14,427 bases of DNA, taken from JAKBCQ01 sp021807585 (GTDB taxonomy: Bacteria; Planctomycetota; Planctomycetia; Isosphaerales; Isosphaeraceae). The notes beneath the pieces were generated by a model that had not been told where the DNA came from, searched no databases, and saw only the letters and a program-made list of their open reading frames with translations. Below are positions 6,702 to 13,851 of this stretch, in pieces; the stretch's first letter is position 1; every line of letters starts with the position of its first letter. The position numbers and the translations under genes are program-made. Where the stretch lies: the NCBI GenBank assembly GCA_027325115.1, contig DAHWFG010000140.1, positions 1 to 14,427 on the forward strand, read 5' to 3'.

Positions 6702-8684
6702 ATGAGCGAACATCCCGATTTTGATGAGATCGACCTTGATCCCGAACCCGGGCCCGCCGCGAGCGTGCGGCGAGAACCCGAAAAATCGTCGTCGACGCCT
6801 CGCGAGGCTCCCCTCGACGATCCCGCGGCCGACTCGGAAAGCGAATTCAAACTCGCCGACGAAATCGAGCCGAAGGCCGCCCCCGCGTCGATCCCCTCGA
6901 CCGTCGAATCCCCGGAGTCGCTCGCGAACGAAGCCGAAGACGAAGGCGAAGCCGCCGAACCTCCGCCCAAACGTCCCGCGGGTCCGCCCAAATATTTACC
7001 AAGAATTACCTATAACGAACCGGCAAATCCCGCCGCGAATGTCGAATCGAAAAATGTCGATTCGTCATCGGCGGTGAAAGCGAAGAGCGATCGGGTCGAA
7101 GACGAGAAGCCTTCCGTCTCGAAGAAAAGATCGAAGTCGAGGAACGACGTCGATCCTTCGATCGATGGGGAAAAGAAGCCGATTGAAGCGACTCCGATGA
7201 TCGAGACCGTCGAGGGGAGACGATATCTCCGCATCGCGGTCGGCGGCGGCTTGTTTGCGGTTTTGGCGCTGGTGATCTTGATCATCGTCAAGGCGGCGAG
7301 CCCCGACGATCCCAAGCCTGCGATCGCGGCGAAATCGAGCGACTCGGGTCGATCGATCGCCGATGTCGTCGCCGACAAAAATCGGTTGAATATTGAAGCG
7401 AAAAGTATGTACACACATGCTGAAGAGGTTTTCTCAAGGGGTAAGGAGGACGAGGCGATCTCGTTGTTGGAGAAGATCGTCAAGTCTTATCCCGACACCT
7501 CGGCCGCGGCCGACGCCTCGAAAGCTCTCGAACGGCGTGAGCAAGGCATGCCGATATTTTTCAAAGGGCCGATCGTCTCGGCGGATCGCGAGACGCGGGG
7601 CGCCGCGTTACCCGTCGAACGAGCGATCGGCGACGACGATACGGCGGCGATCGATCATCCCCCCGCGATCGTCGCGAACCCCTCGGAGATTCCTTCAACG
7701 AATGAACATACGGATATTCAAGTAGCGAAAGTGACGCCTAAGCCGCGGAGGGTGCGGATCTCGGCGCCTCTTCCCGACGCCGAGCCGCGGCAAGAAACGG
7801 GATTGAGCCTTCCGAGCGCGGATGTCGAGCCGATCCCGCTCCCTCCCGGTTTTCGCCGTCGCGAAGAGTCGGGAGTGCACGAATCGGGCCTGCCGATCGA
7901 AATCGTATCGGTTATCGACGGCGCCTCGATGATGCTGATCCCGGGGGGAGTCTTCCCGATGGGGCGAAACGACGGCCCTCCCGAGGAACGCCCGGCGCGA
8001 AAGGTTCGGCTCGATCCGTATTATATTGATCAACATGAAATTACTATTAAGCAATACAAACGTTTTCTAGCCGACATGGCTCGAAAAGGAGAAACTCAAT
8101 ACATTTTACCGGAAGGTATCGCTTCAAATAATGACGCTCCGATCGTCTCGGTGACCGCGGGCGAGGCGCGGGCTTACGCCGCGTGGGCCGGAAAAAAGCT
8201 GCCGACCGAGGCGCAATGGGAATTCGCCGCCCGCACCACCGACGGCCGCCCCCACCCCTGGGGAGACTCCCCCGCCGATTGGCGACGACCGCGGCCGCCC
8301 AAACGGATCGATCCCGTCATGTCGTTCCCGACCGATCTTTCGCCTTACGGCGTGTTCGACCTCGCGGGAAACGCCTGGGAGTGGACGTCCGATTGGTTCG
8401 ACGCCAAATTATATCAACAAACAAAAGGAAAACTTCTCGTCAATCCGATCGGGGCGCGGGGATCGCGCGATCGCGAGCGAACCGTCAAGGGGGGGTCGAA
8501 AACGTACGACGCCTCGTGGCGGGCGGGGATCAAAGAGGATTCGCGAATCCCTTATCTCGGCTTCCGTTGCGTTTTGTCTTTGGGAAACGGCGCCGCCGGC
8601 GGCGCGGCGCCCCCTCGGGGCCCCGGACAACCCGATCTATCAAACCCGCCGATCGGACCGGGCGCCCGACAAGTTCCATTCTGA
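6702..8684 (+). CDS. membrane-anchored FGE-sulfatase (SUMF1-fold) domain protein
   Basis: The product is 660 residues; the ATG at 6702 has GGGAG at 6692-6696. Residues 1-177 are acidic, Ser/Pro-rich and probably disordered and cytoplasmic. One transmembrane helix spans about 178-197 (IAVGGGLFAVLALVILIIV). A TPR-like helical stretch follows (about 227-277, with AEEVF and AISLLEKIVKSYPD), then a low-complexity linker. The FGE-sulfatase domain runs about 405-625: MMLIPGGVFPMG, KKLPTEAQWEFAAR, GNAWEWTSDW (556-565), VKGGS and GFRC (620-623). True formylglycine-generating enzymes use a Cys pair in the segment before GFRC; here that segment reads KTYDASWRAGIKEDSR with no Cys, so formylglycine activity is unlikely. 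This fold is also used as a binding or signalling module in planctomycetes. The C-terminal tail is Gly/Pro-rich. The gene converges on the GlmU-like gene with 41 bases between stops. Confidence 0.85.
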   Translation: MSEHPDFDEIDLDPEPGPAASVRREPEKSSSTPREAPLDDPAADSESEFKLADEIEPKAAPASIPSTVESPESLANEAEDEGEAAEPPPKRPAGPPKYLPRITYNEPANPAANVESKNVDSSSAVKAKSDRVEDEKPSVSKKRSKSRNDVDPSIDGEKKPIEATPMIETVEGRRYLRIAVGGGLFAVLALVILIIVKAASPDDPKPAIAAKSSDSGRSIADVVADKNRLNIEAKSMYTHAEEVFSRGKEDEAISLLEKIVKSYPDTSAAADASKALERREQGMPIFFKGPIVSADRETRGAALPVERAIGDDDTAAIDHPPAIVANPSEIPSTNEHTDIQVAKVTPKPRRVRISAPLPDAEPRQETGLSLPSADVEPIPLPPGFRRREESGVHESGLPIEIVSVIDGASMMLIPGGVFPMGRNDGPPEERPARKVRLDPYYIDQHEITIKQYKRFLADMARKGETQYILPEGIASNNDAPIVSVTAGEARAYAAWAGKKLPTEAQWEFAARTTDGRPHPWGDSPADWRRPRPPKRIDPVMSFPTDLSPYGVFDLAGNAWEWTSDWFDAKLYQQTKGKLLVNPIGARGSRDRERTVKGGSKTYDASWRAGIKEDSRIPYLGFRCVLSLGNGAAGGAAPPRGPGQPDLSNPPIGPGARQVPF

Positions 8685-8725
8685 TATATTGCTTATATGC
8701 TTGCGTAATTAATCAAACACGTGCT

Positions 8726-9988
8726 TCATTTTTTACCGTCGACGTACCGCGCGGGGACGCCGACCACGGTTTTTCCCGGTTCCACGCTGGTGTTTTTGAG
8801 GACGACCGCCCCCGCCCCCACGACCGCCCTCGCGCCGATCCGCGCCGGAGCGATCACGATCGAACCCGATCCCATAAACGCATGCGCGCCGATTTCGGTT
8901 CGATGCTTGTTTTCGCCGTCGTAATTCGCGGTGATCGTCCCCGCGCCGATGTTCACCCCGGCGCCGACGCTCGCGTCGCCGAGATACGCGAGATGATGCG
9001 CATGGACTCGATCGTCGAGCCGGGTACGCGTCGTCTCGACGAACGCCCCGACCTCCACTCCGTCGCCAAGAACCGTCCCGTCGCGCAGGTGCGCAAACGG
9101 ACCGATCCGACATCCCTCGCCGATCGACACCGTCCCAGAGATCACGCTGAACGGATATATCACCGTATCCCGACCGATCGTCGACCTCCCGTCGATGTAC
9201 GTATTCCGCGGGTCGACGACGCTCACCCCGTCGATCAACAACCGCTCGACAATCCTCTCTTGCATTATCGCATGCGCCTGAGCCAGATGTCTACGCGTGT
9301 TCACACCTAAAATATCGTCGGGCTCCAACACCGGAATCGCGATCACCTTCCGCCCCATCGCCTGCAACAGCGCGGGGGCGTCGGTCAAGTAATACTCTCC
9401 CTGGGCGTTGCTTGTATCTAAACGTTCAAGAGCATCCCAAAGCCCCGGCAGCTCGAACACATAGCAGCTTGGATTGACCTCGCGGATCGCGATCTCCTCG
9501 GGAGAACAATCGCGCTGTTCGACAATCCGGAGAAATCGACCCGCCGAATCGCGAAGAATTCTGCCGAATCCCGTCGGATCGGGAACCACCGCGGTTCCCA
9601 ACAAACACGATACATGTTCACACTCGCGGCGAGCGAGCAGATCCGCTAGCGGCTCGGGACGGATCAACGGCTCGTCCCCCACCAGCACCCACGCGGGCCC
9701 TTGATAATTCTTTAACAATTGCCGACATGATAATACCGCATCTCCCGTGCCGAGTTGCCGTTCCTGCGTCACGAAGACGACGTTGGGCTCGTCCGCGAGC
9801 GCCGCCCGCACCTGATCGGCGCCCGCTCCCACGACCACGACGATCGATTGAGCGCCCGCCTCCCGCGCCGCGTCGACCACGTAATGGATCATCGGCCTGC
9901 CGCAAACCTCGTGCAGCACCTTCGCCTTCTCCGACTTCATCCGCTTGCCATGACCGGCCGCCAAAATGATCGCCACGGGTCCTTGCAT
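8726..9988 (-). CDS. glmU: GlmU-like UDP-GlcNAc pyrophosphorylase / glucosamine-1-phosphate acetyltransferase (short form)
   Basis: The product is 420 residues and fits a cytoplasmic enzyme that makes UDP-GlcNAc for peptidoglycan and outer-membrane glycans. The N-terminal nucleotidyltransferase shows ILAAGHGKRM (8-17), KVLH (23-26), QLGTG (78-82), VGDEPLI with metal-binding D105, GEYYLTD (197-203) and GVN (228-230). The C-terminal left-handed beta-helix has RIGPFAHLR, HHLAYLGD, NIGAGTITANYDG and GSGSIVIAP. Against E. coli GlmU (456 residues), it keeps the equivalents of R333 (R302), H363 (H332), Y366 (Y335), N386 (N355) and K392 (K361). It has Thr for K351 (T320) and Gly for R440 (G410), and lacks roughly a turn or more at the start of the helix. 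The start at 9988 is chosen because MQGPVAIILAAG is where family members begin and AAGGA lies 11 bases upstream; the frame continues 67 codons further upstream but those are Arg-rich and overlap the permease gene. Confidence 0.85.
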   Translation of the reverse strand: MQGPVAIILAAGHGKRMKSEKAKVLHEVCGRPMIHYVVDAAREAGAQSIVVVVGAGADQVRAALADEPNVVFVTQERQLGTGDAVLSCRQLLKNYQGPAWVLVGDEPLIRPEPLADLLARRECEHVSCLLGTAVVPDPTGFGRILRDSAGRFLRIVEQRDCSPEEIAIREVNPSCYVFELPGLWDALERLDTSNAQGEYYLTDAPALLQAMGRKVIAIPVLEPDDILGVNTRRHLAQAHAIMQERIVERLLIDGVSVVDPRNTYIDGRSTIGRDTVIYPFSVISGTVSIGEGCRIGPFAHLRDGTVLGDGVEVGAFVETTRTRLDDRVHAHHLAYLGDASVGAGVNIGAGTITANYDGENKHRTEIGAHAFMGSGSIVIAPARIGARAVVGAGAVVLKNTSVEPGKTVVGVPARYVDGKK

Positions 9989-9999
9989 CGTTGATTGAA

Positions 10000-10004
10000 T
10001 CCTT
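10000..10004 (-). promoter_or_regulatory. ribosome binding site deciding the glmU-like start
   Basis: Read on the minus strand the bases are AAGGA, 11 bases before the ATG at 9988-9986. This supports the 420-residue start over the 487-residue open frame, whose upstream start at 10189 lies inside the permease gene. Confidence 0.5.
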
Positions 10005-10079
10005 ATGGAAACTTCCGAATCGGTTCGGCCGGCTCGGCCGCGATCGAATCGATCGACGCGACGTTCGTACCGAACGATC

Positions 10080-11933
10080 TTAAGACGGCGTTCGTTCACG
10101 GTCAAATCGACGCGAGTCGATCGAAACCGAAGCCGATAGATCGACAGATCTCTTAATACTGTTTCGTCGCGGTCGATCGCCCCAAACATCGAAGTTCTCG
10201 ATCAAATCGCGATCGACAAACCGCCTGATCGCCTCGCTCGATATCGGCGCAGCCAAGGCGATCGCCGCCGCGATCGTCGCGATCGTCGGATATGAATTCC
10301 ACATGTAATTAATATCATTACGCGAGCATGTTATGATCACTGAAATCAAGATGTGCGCCGCGATAAAAAGCGAGGCGGCGCCCGATCCCGCTTGCGGGTT
10401 CGAACCCGGTTTGGGTTCGGACTTGATCGCTTGCCAAATACCGATGCGAACCCCCGCTCGCGCCGCCATCCAAAGATCAAAGATCACCCACAACGCCGCG
10501 ATCGGATCGACCGAACCGCAGATCGTCGCCGTGACGACGGCGATGCTTAAAACGATGACAATACCGTGCAGGAACGGATTCACGGCTTTGATCTTGCTTG
10601 AAATAATCTCCTCGCCCGTAAGCGGGGTCGACAAAAACGGAATCCACGTTTGCTTGTTCTTCTCTTCCCTGACGATCATCCCGGGACGAATCACCGTTCC
10701 CAAAATCGCGAACCCGAAGATGCAAACGACGTATCGCGCGACGAAATTGAAGATTTGACGAGCCTGAAACGGTCCCGTCGAGGCGAACCCGTTCGACCAA
10801 AATTCCATTCCCGCGGAATACGCCGTTCGAAAAAACAGAAAAACCAACCCTCCCATGAAAATAAACACGATGATAATAAACGATAATTTAAATAAATACT
10901 TGATTAGATGTAATAGAGTCGTCGCGATTAGCGCCGCGAGTGCGATCGCCTGCTTGATCAGGATTCCGTACGCGCGTAAGCCGCTCTTCCGCGCCGGCAT
11001 CGTTCGTTCGCGCCAAAAGATCGGATCGTCGCCGACCTCGGGTCGTTTCTCGGGCGCGGGATCGACCCGGCGGTCGACCGCGGTTCGCGAACGGAGCGGC
11101 TGGAGTGCGTCGATCGTCAGTTTGAGAACGACAAGGAACAGAGCCGCCTGCAGGCCGAGCGTCAAAAAGAAGCGGCTCGTCAGAGCGTCGAGCGAGCGCG
11201 AGGTGATCAAACTTGGTAGATCAAAAAGGAGCGAAAACGGACTCGATCGCGTCACGAATTCGCCGATCCGCTCGAACCATTCGATCAAACGATTCCAATT
11301 CATAACACCTGATTGTCTGATCATAAAAAATGGGAACGGCGAAAAAATCCAGCCCATGATCGCGAGCGCCGACCACGACTGCGCTTTGCGGACGATTTCG
11401 GCCTTCGCCGAGCATAACAGAGCGATCGCACCCGCGACGACGAGAGTCGAAGACGAGACCGCGAGAATCAGCGTCGTCGCCGCGACGGGAAGCGGCTTTA
11501 ACGCGAGTGCGATCGCGATCCAGGGCGCCATCATCCAAAGCGATTGAGAAGCCGCGATCAACGATCCCACAAGCTTCGCGATCAGAATTTCGAGAGTCGA
11601 GAGATTCGTCATCAAAATCGCGTCGAGCGTTCCCTTCTCGCGCTCTTTGGCGATCGATTCTCCCAGCACGTTCGCGGTCTGTAGAAACGCGATCGTCCAC
11701 GCGACCGCGGCAGAGATTGCAACCGCGACCGCGAAAAAATCGGAATACCAATCCGCTGTTTGGAATTCCGGATTCGGCGTCATATAGCTTTTATTAAACA
11801 TCAGCATCGTGCGATCATTACAAACCGCGATCGTCGCCAACACGATCGCGATCGCGCTCCTCAGCCAAAAGAAGCGCCGCGCCCCCGCGGAAACCTTGAG
11901 CTCGTGCGCGAGAATCGGCTGAAGACTGAACAT
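10080..11933 (-). CDS. ABC-2-type transporter permease, double-length
   Basis: The product is 617 residues with about 11-12 hydrophobic segments. It carries the ABC-2/NosY/GldF-type permease signature twice: KEREKGTLDAILMTNLS...EILIAK at about 96-120, and REEKNKQTWIPFLSTPLTGEEIISSKIK at about 422-449. The block DDPIFWRER (302-310) resembles the N/D-P-(I/L)-(F/L)-W-(R/K)-E motif that opens many of these permeases, so the protein looks like two permease halves fused, though the halves are not closely similar. Such permeases pair with an ATPase to move lipids, polysaccharides or peptides. No ATPase gene is in this window, so substrate and direction are unknown. The start at 11933 has a candidate promoter just upstream and no clear Shine-Dalgarno. 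A polar Arg/Ser-rich C-terminal tail (about 585-617) follows the last membrane segment. The GlmU-like gene starts 91 bases downstream on the same strand. Confidence 0.75.
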   Translation of the reverse strand: MFSLQPILAHELKVSAGARRFFWLRSAIAIVLATIAVCNDRTMLMFNKSYMTPNPEFQTADWYSDFFAVAVAISAAVAWTIAFLQTANVLGESIAKEREKGTLDAILMTNLSTLEILIAKLVGSLIAASQSLWMMAPWIAIALALKPLPVAATTLILAVSSSTLVVAGAIALLCSAKAEIVRKAQSWSALAIMGWIFSPFPFFMIRQSGVMNWNRLIEWFERIGEFVTRSSPFSLLFDLPSLITSRSLDALTSRFFLTLGLQAALFLVVLKLTIDALQPLRSRTAVDRRVDPAPEKRPEVGDDPIFWRERTMPARKSGLRAYGILIKQAIALAALIATTLLHLIKYLFKLSFIIIVFIFMGGLVFLFFRTAYSAGMEFWSNGFASTGPFQARQIFNFVARYVVCIFGFAILGTVIRPGMIVREEKNKQTWIPFLSTPLTGEEIISSKIKAVNPFLHGIVIVLSIAVVTATICGSVDPIAALWVIFDLWMAARAGVRIGIWQAIKSEPKPGSNPQAGSGAASLFIAAHILISVIITCSRNDINYMWNSYPTIATIAAAIALAAPISSEAIRRFVDRDLIENFDVWGDRPRRNSIKRSVDLSASVSIDSRRFDRERTPS

Positions 11934-11953
11934 GAATTGATTACAAGCCTATC

Positions 11954-11982
11954 ATTATGATATTGGAATATGCGATGAACAA
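11954..11982 (-). promoter_or_regulatory. candidate sigma70-type promoter for the permease gene
   Basis: On the minus strand TTGTTC (11982-11977) is followed after exactly 17 bases by CATAAT (11959-11954), which matches five of six positions of the -10 consensus. A transcript from here would start around 11947, leaving only some 13 untranslated bases before the ATG at 11933. That is consistent with no visible Shine-Dalgarno. The -35 match is weak (TTG only) and planctomycete promoters are poorly defined, so this is tentative. Confidence 0.3.
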
Positions 11983-12032
11983 GCGGTATTACTTGGAGAA
12001 ATCGCCGACGATCCGGAATCGCGGGAGAGAAA

Positions 12033-12064
12033 GAAAGGCGCCGATCGAACGACCGACGCCTTTC
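12033..12064 (-). terminator. candidate intrinsic terminator behind the oxidoreductase gene
   Basis: GAAAGGCG (12033-12040) pairs perfectly with CGCCTTTC (12057-12064), with two further inner base pairs after one mismatch and a loop of about ten bases. Read on the minus strand the hairpin begins 30 bases after the oxidoreductase stop and is followed by TTTCTCTC, a T-rich tail. On the plus strand the tail is A-rich, so it most likely ends minus-strand transcription from 13470 and separates it from the permease gene. Confidence 0.6.
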
Positions 12065-12093
12065 AATAATCAAACAATCACGTTATTAAGAGA

Positions 12094-13470
12094 TCAGAGC
12101 GACCAGCCGTCGCGATAATGCGGCTTGATGAATTGCTCGGCCTCGGGGCAATTGGTCGCGCGCATGTTCGGTCCGTCCCACTCGATCTTCTTGCCGACGC
12201 GGTACGCGACGACGCCGAGCAGAACCATTTCGGTCAGCGGGCCCGCGTACGAAAAATCGGAGCAAGCCTTCCGCTCGGGATTCTTGCACGCCTCGATGAA
12301 ATCCTTGTGATGCCCGGGCGAACGAGGAATCGATTCGGGAGGATTCTTGAAGTCCTTGAACGATTCCTTCGGCAAGAAGATATGCCGACGTCCGTAATCG
12401 TCAGGGATGTAAATCTTTCCCTTCTCGCCGACGATCAGCGAGCCCCCCTCCTTCACCTCGGCGCCCTCGAAGAGTTCGACGGGAGGCTTCTTACCGCCGT
12501 CATACCACGTGAGTGCGAGCGGGGGCATCTCGCCGCGGGCGGGGAATTCGTACTTGATGATCTCCCAGCTCGGCGCGCTTTCGGGCTTGCGCGGTTCCCC
12601 CTGCGCCTCGACGCTCGTCGGATATTTGAGATCGAGCGCCCAGAACGAGCAATCGAGCACGTGGCACGCCATATCGCCGAGAGCCCCGGTGCCGAAATCC
12701 CACCAGCCGCGCCACGCGAACGGATGATAAATCTTCTCCTCCTCGTCGCGCTCTTTGCCGTCCTTCCCCTTCACCTTGCGGACGGGGTTGGAAACGAAAG
12801 GACGCATCGGCGCGGGTCCGATCCAGAGATCCCAATGGAGCCAATCGGGAGGGGTGTCTTGCTCGGTCGGCCGGTCTTTGCCTTGCGGCCAGATCGGTCG
12901 ATTCGTCCACGCGTGAATCTCGTGAACCTTGCCGATCGCTCCCGACCGGACGATCTCGACGATCCGCCGCGAATTGTCCTCGGAATGCCCCTGGTTCCCC
13001 ATCTGGGTCGCCACTTTCGTCTTGGCCGCGAGTTCGGTGAGATGACGCGCCTCGTGGATCGAGTGCGTCAGCGGCTTTTCGCAGTACGTGTGCTTGCCGA
13101 GCTTCATCGCCGCCGACGCCGCAATCGCGTGGGTGTGATCGGGAGTCGCCACCACGACCGCGTCGATCTCCTTGTGGCATTCGTCGAGCATCTTACGGAA
13201 ATCGTTGAACTTCTTGGCCTTCGGGTGATTGCTCGCGGCTTTGTCGAGACTGCGATCGTCGACATCGCAAAGCGCCACAATCTCGCCGCCGGCGTGGGGG
13301 ATCGATTTGACGTGCTCCTCGCCGCGACCGCCCACTCCGATGATCGCGACGTTGACCTTCTCGTTCGCCGACTTGCTGTAAAGCGATGGCGTGCTCCCCA
13401 CGACCCACAGGCCCGCGCCCGCGGCCGCCGAATTCTTGATGAAATCACGCCGATTGGTTTGACGACTCAT
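12094..13470 (-). CDS. Tat-exported Gfo/Idh/MocA-family oxidoreductase
   Basis: The product is 458 residues. The N-terminus has a twin-arginine signal (NRRDFIK, 6-12) followed by an Ala/Gly-rich hydrophobic stretch to about residue 28, so it is predicted to fold with its cofactor and be exported by Tat. The Rossmann fold begins at VNVAIIGVGGRG (39-50), with acidic D69/D71 after the second strand, the ATPDHTH block (108-114) and the family EKP motif (131-133), whose Lys is the usual catalytic residue. GTGALGDMACHVLD (260-273) supplies the D266/H270 pair typical of the C-terminal domain. These enzymes oxidise or reduce sugars, polyols or related compounds with NAD(P); the substrate is not deducible. 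GAGGGA lies nine bases before the ATG. Codons are almost entirely G/C-ended, more so than the neighbours, which may reflect high expression. The complementary strand carries a long shadow frame for the same reason. Confidence 0.9.
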   Translation of the reverse strand: MSRQTNRRDFIKNSAAAGAGLWVVGSTPSLYSKSANEKVNVAIIGVGGRGEEHVKSIPHAGGEIVALCDVDDRSLDKAASNHPKAKKFNDFRKMLDECHKEIDAVVVATPDHTHAIAASAAMKLGKHTYCEKPLTHSIHEARHLTELAAKTKVATQMGNQGHSEDNSRRIVEIVRSGAIGKVHEIHAWTNRPIWPQGKDRPTEQDTPPDWLHWDLWIGPAPMRPFVSNPVRKVKGKDGKERDEEEKIYHPFAWRGWWDFGTGALGDMACHVLDCSFWALDLKYPTSVEAQGEPRKPESAPSWEIIKYEFPARGEMPPLALTWYDGGKKPPVELFEGAEVKEGGSLIVGEKGKIYIPDDYGRRHIFLPKESFKDFKNPPESIPRSPGHHKDFIEACKNPERKACSDFSYAGPLTEMVLLGVVAYRVGKKIEWDGPNMRATNCPEAEQFIKPHYRDGWSL

Positions 13471-13851
13471 GAAAGATGTCCCTCTTGGTGATGGATCGCG
13501 AGGCCCTCGGTCTCAATCCGCACCGTTCGTCGCTCCAAGGCGCAGGCTTCGTCGCGCCGAGACGCAATGACGACTCATTACGCCCCTCAAACGGACAAAT
13601 TGATCGCACGGGCTCGATTTCGTTGCGGTAGGAACTCGTTTCAGCATGGCACGAACCAAACCCCGAATCAATGATCTAAGCCGACCAAATTCGTCTTTTT
13701 CGTACGCAACCCACTCCCCTCCGAGGTCCCTTCCGGATACCTTGAATTCAACGATCGATCGCCGCGAAACTCGGACGCCGAACATAGACAGATTACTACA
13801 TACTAATATGAACTTAACATTTATTAATCCATTGATAAAGGATCGTCGGCG
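13471..13851. other. 381-bp divergent intergenic region
   Basis: This region separates the minus-strand oxidoreductase from the plus-strand FHA gene and must hold both promoters. The part next to the FHA gene (about 13787-13839) is markedly AT-rich, with repeated TA-containing hexamers such as TACTAATA and TTATTAAT, and is the likeliest place for that gene's promoter. I cannot fix -35/-10 pairs with confidence. A 90-codon Arg-rich frame on the minus strand (13785-13513) and a 69-codon plus frame show no gene-like features. Confidence 0.5.
13837..13842 (+). promoter_or_regulatory. ribosome binding site of the FHA gene
   Basis: AAAGGA lies nine bases before the ATG at 13852 and decides the start of the FHA-domain gene, which has no stop codon inside the window. 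Confidence 0.6.

Noticed and set aside
8685..8725. Possible bidirectional terminator between the converging FGE-sulfatase and GlmU-like genes.
   Set aside because: The 41 bases are AT-rich but I could not find a stem of more than about four base pairs followed by a T run.
8183..9310. A 375-codon plus-strand frame spanning the end of the FGE-sulfatase gene and the GlmU-like gene.
   Set aside because: Arg/Asp/Pro-rich shadow that runs across the ends of two well-supported genes.
9989..10189. 67-codon N-terminal extension of the GlmU-like protein.
   Set aside because: Arg-rich, overlaps the permease gene and lies upstream of the conserved GlmU N-terminus, which has its own AAGGA.
12118..13491. 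A 457-codon plus-strand frame covering nearly the whole oxidoreductase gene.
   Set aside because: It is exactly antisense to a gene with clear family motifs; extreme G/C third positions remove stop codons from the opposite strand. Its translation is Arg/Leu-rich with no domain.
13513..13785. 90-codon minus-strand frame between the oxidoreductase and FHA genes.
   Set aside because: Arg/Ser-rich, no ribosome binding site, and it occupies the expected divergent promoter region.
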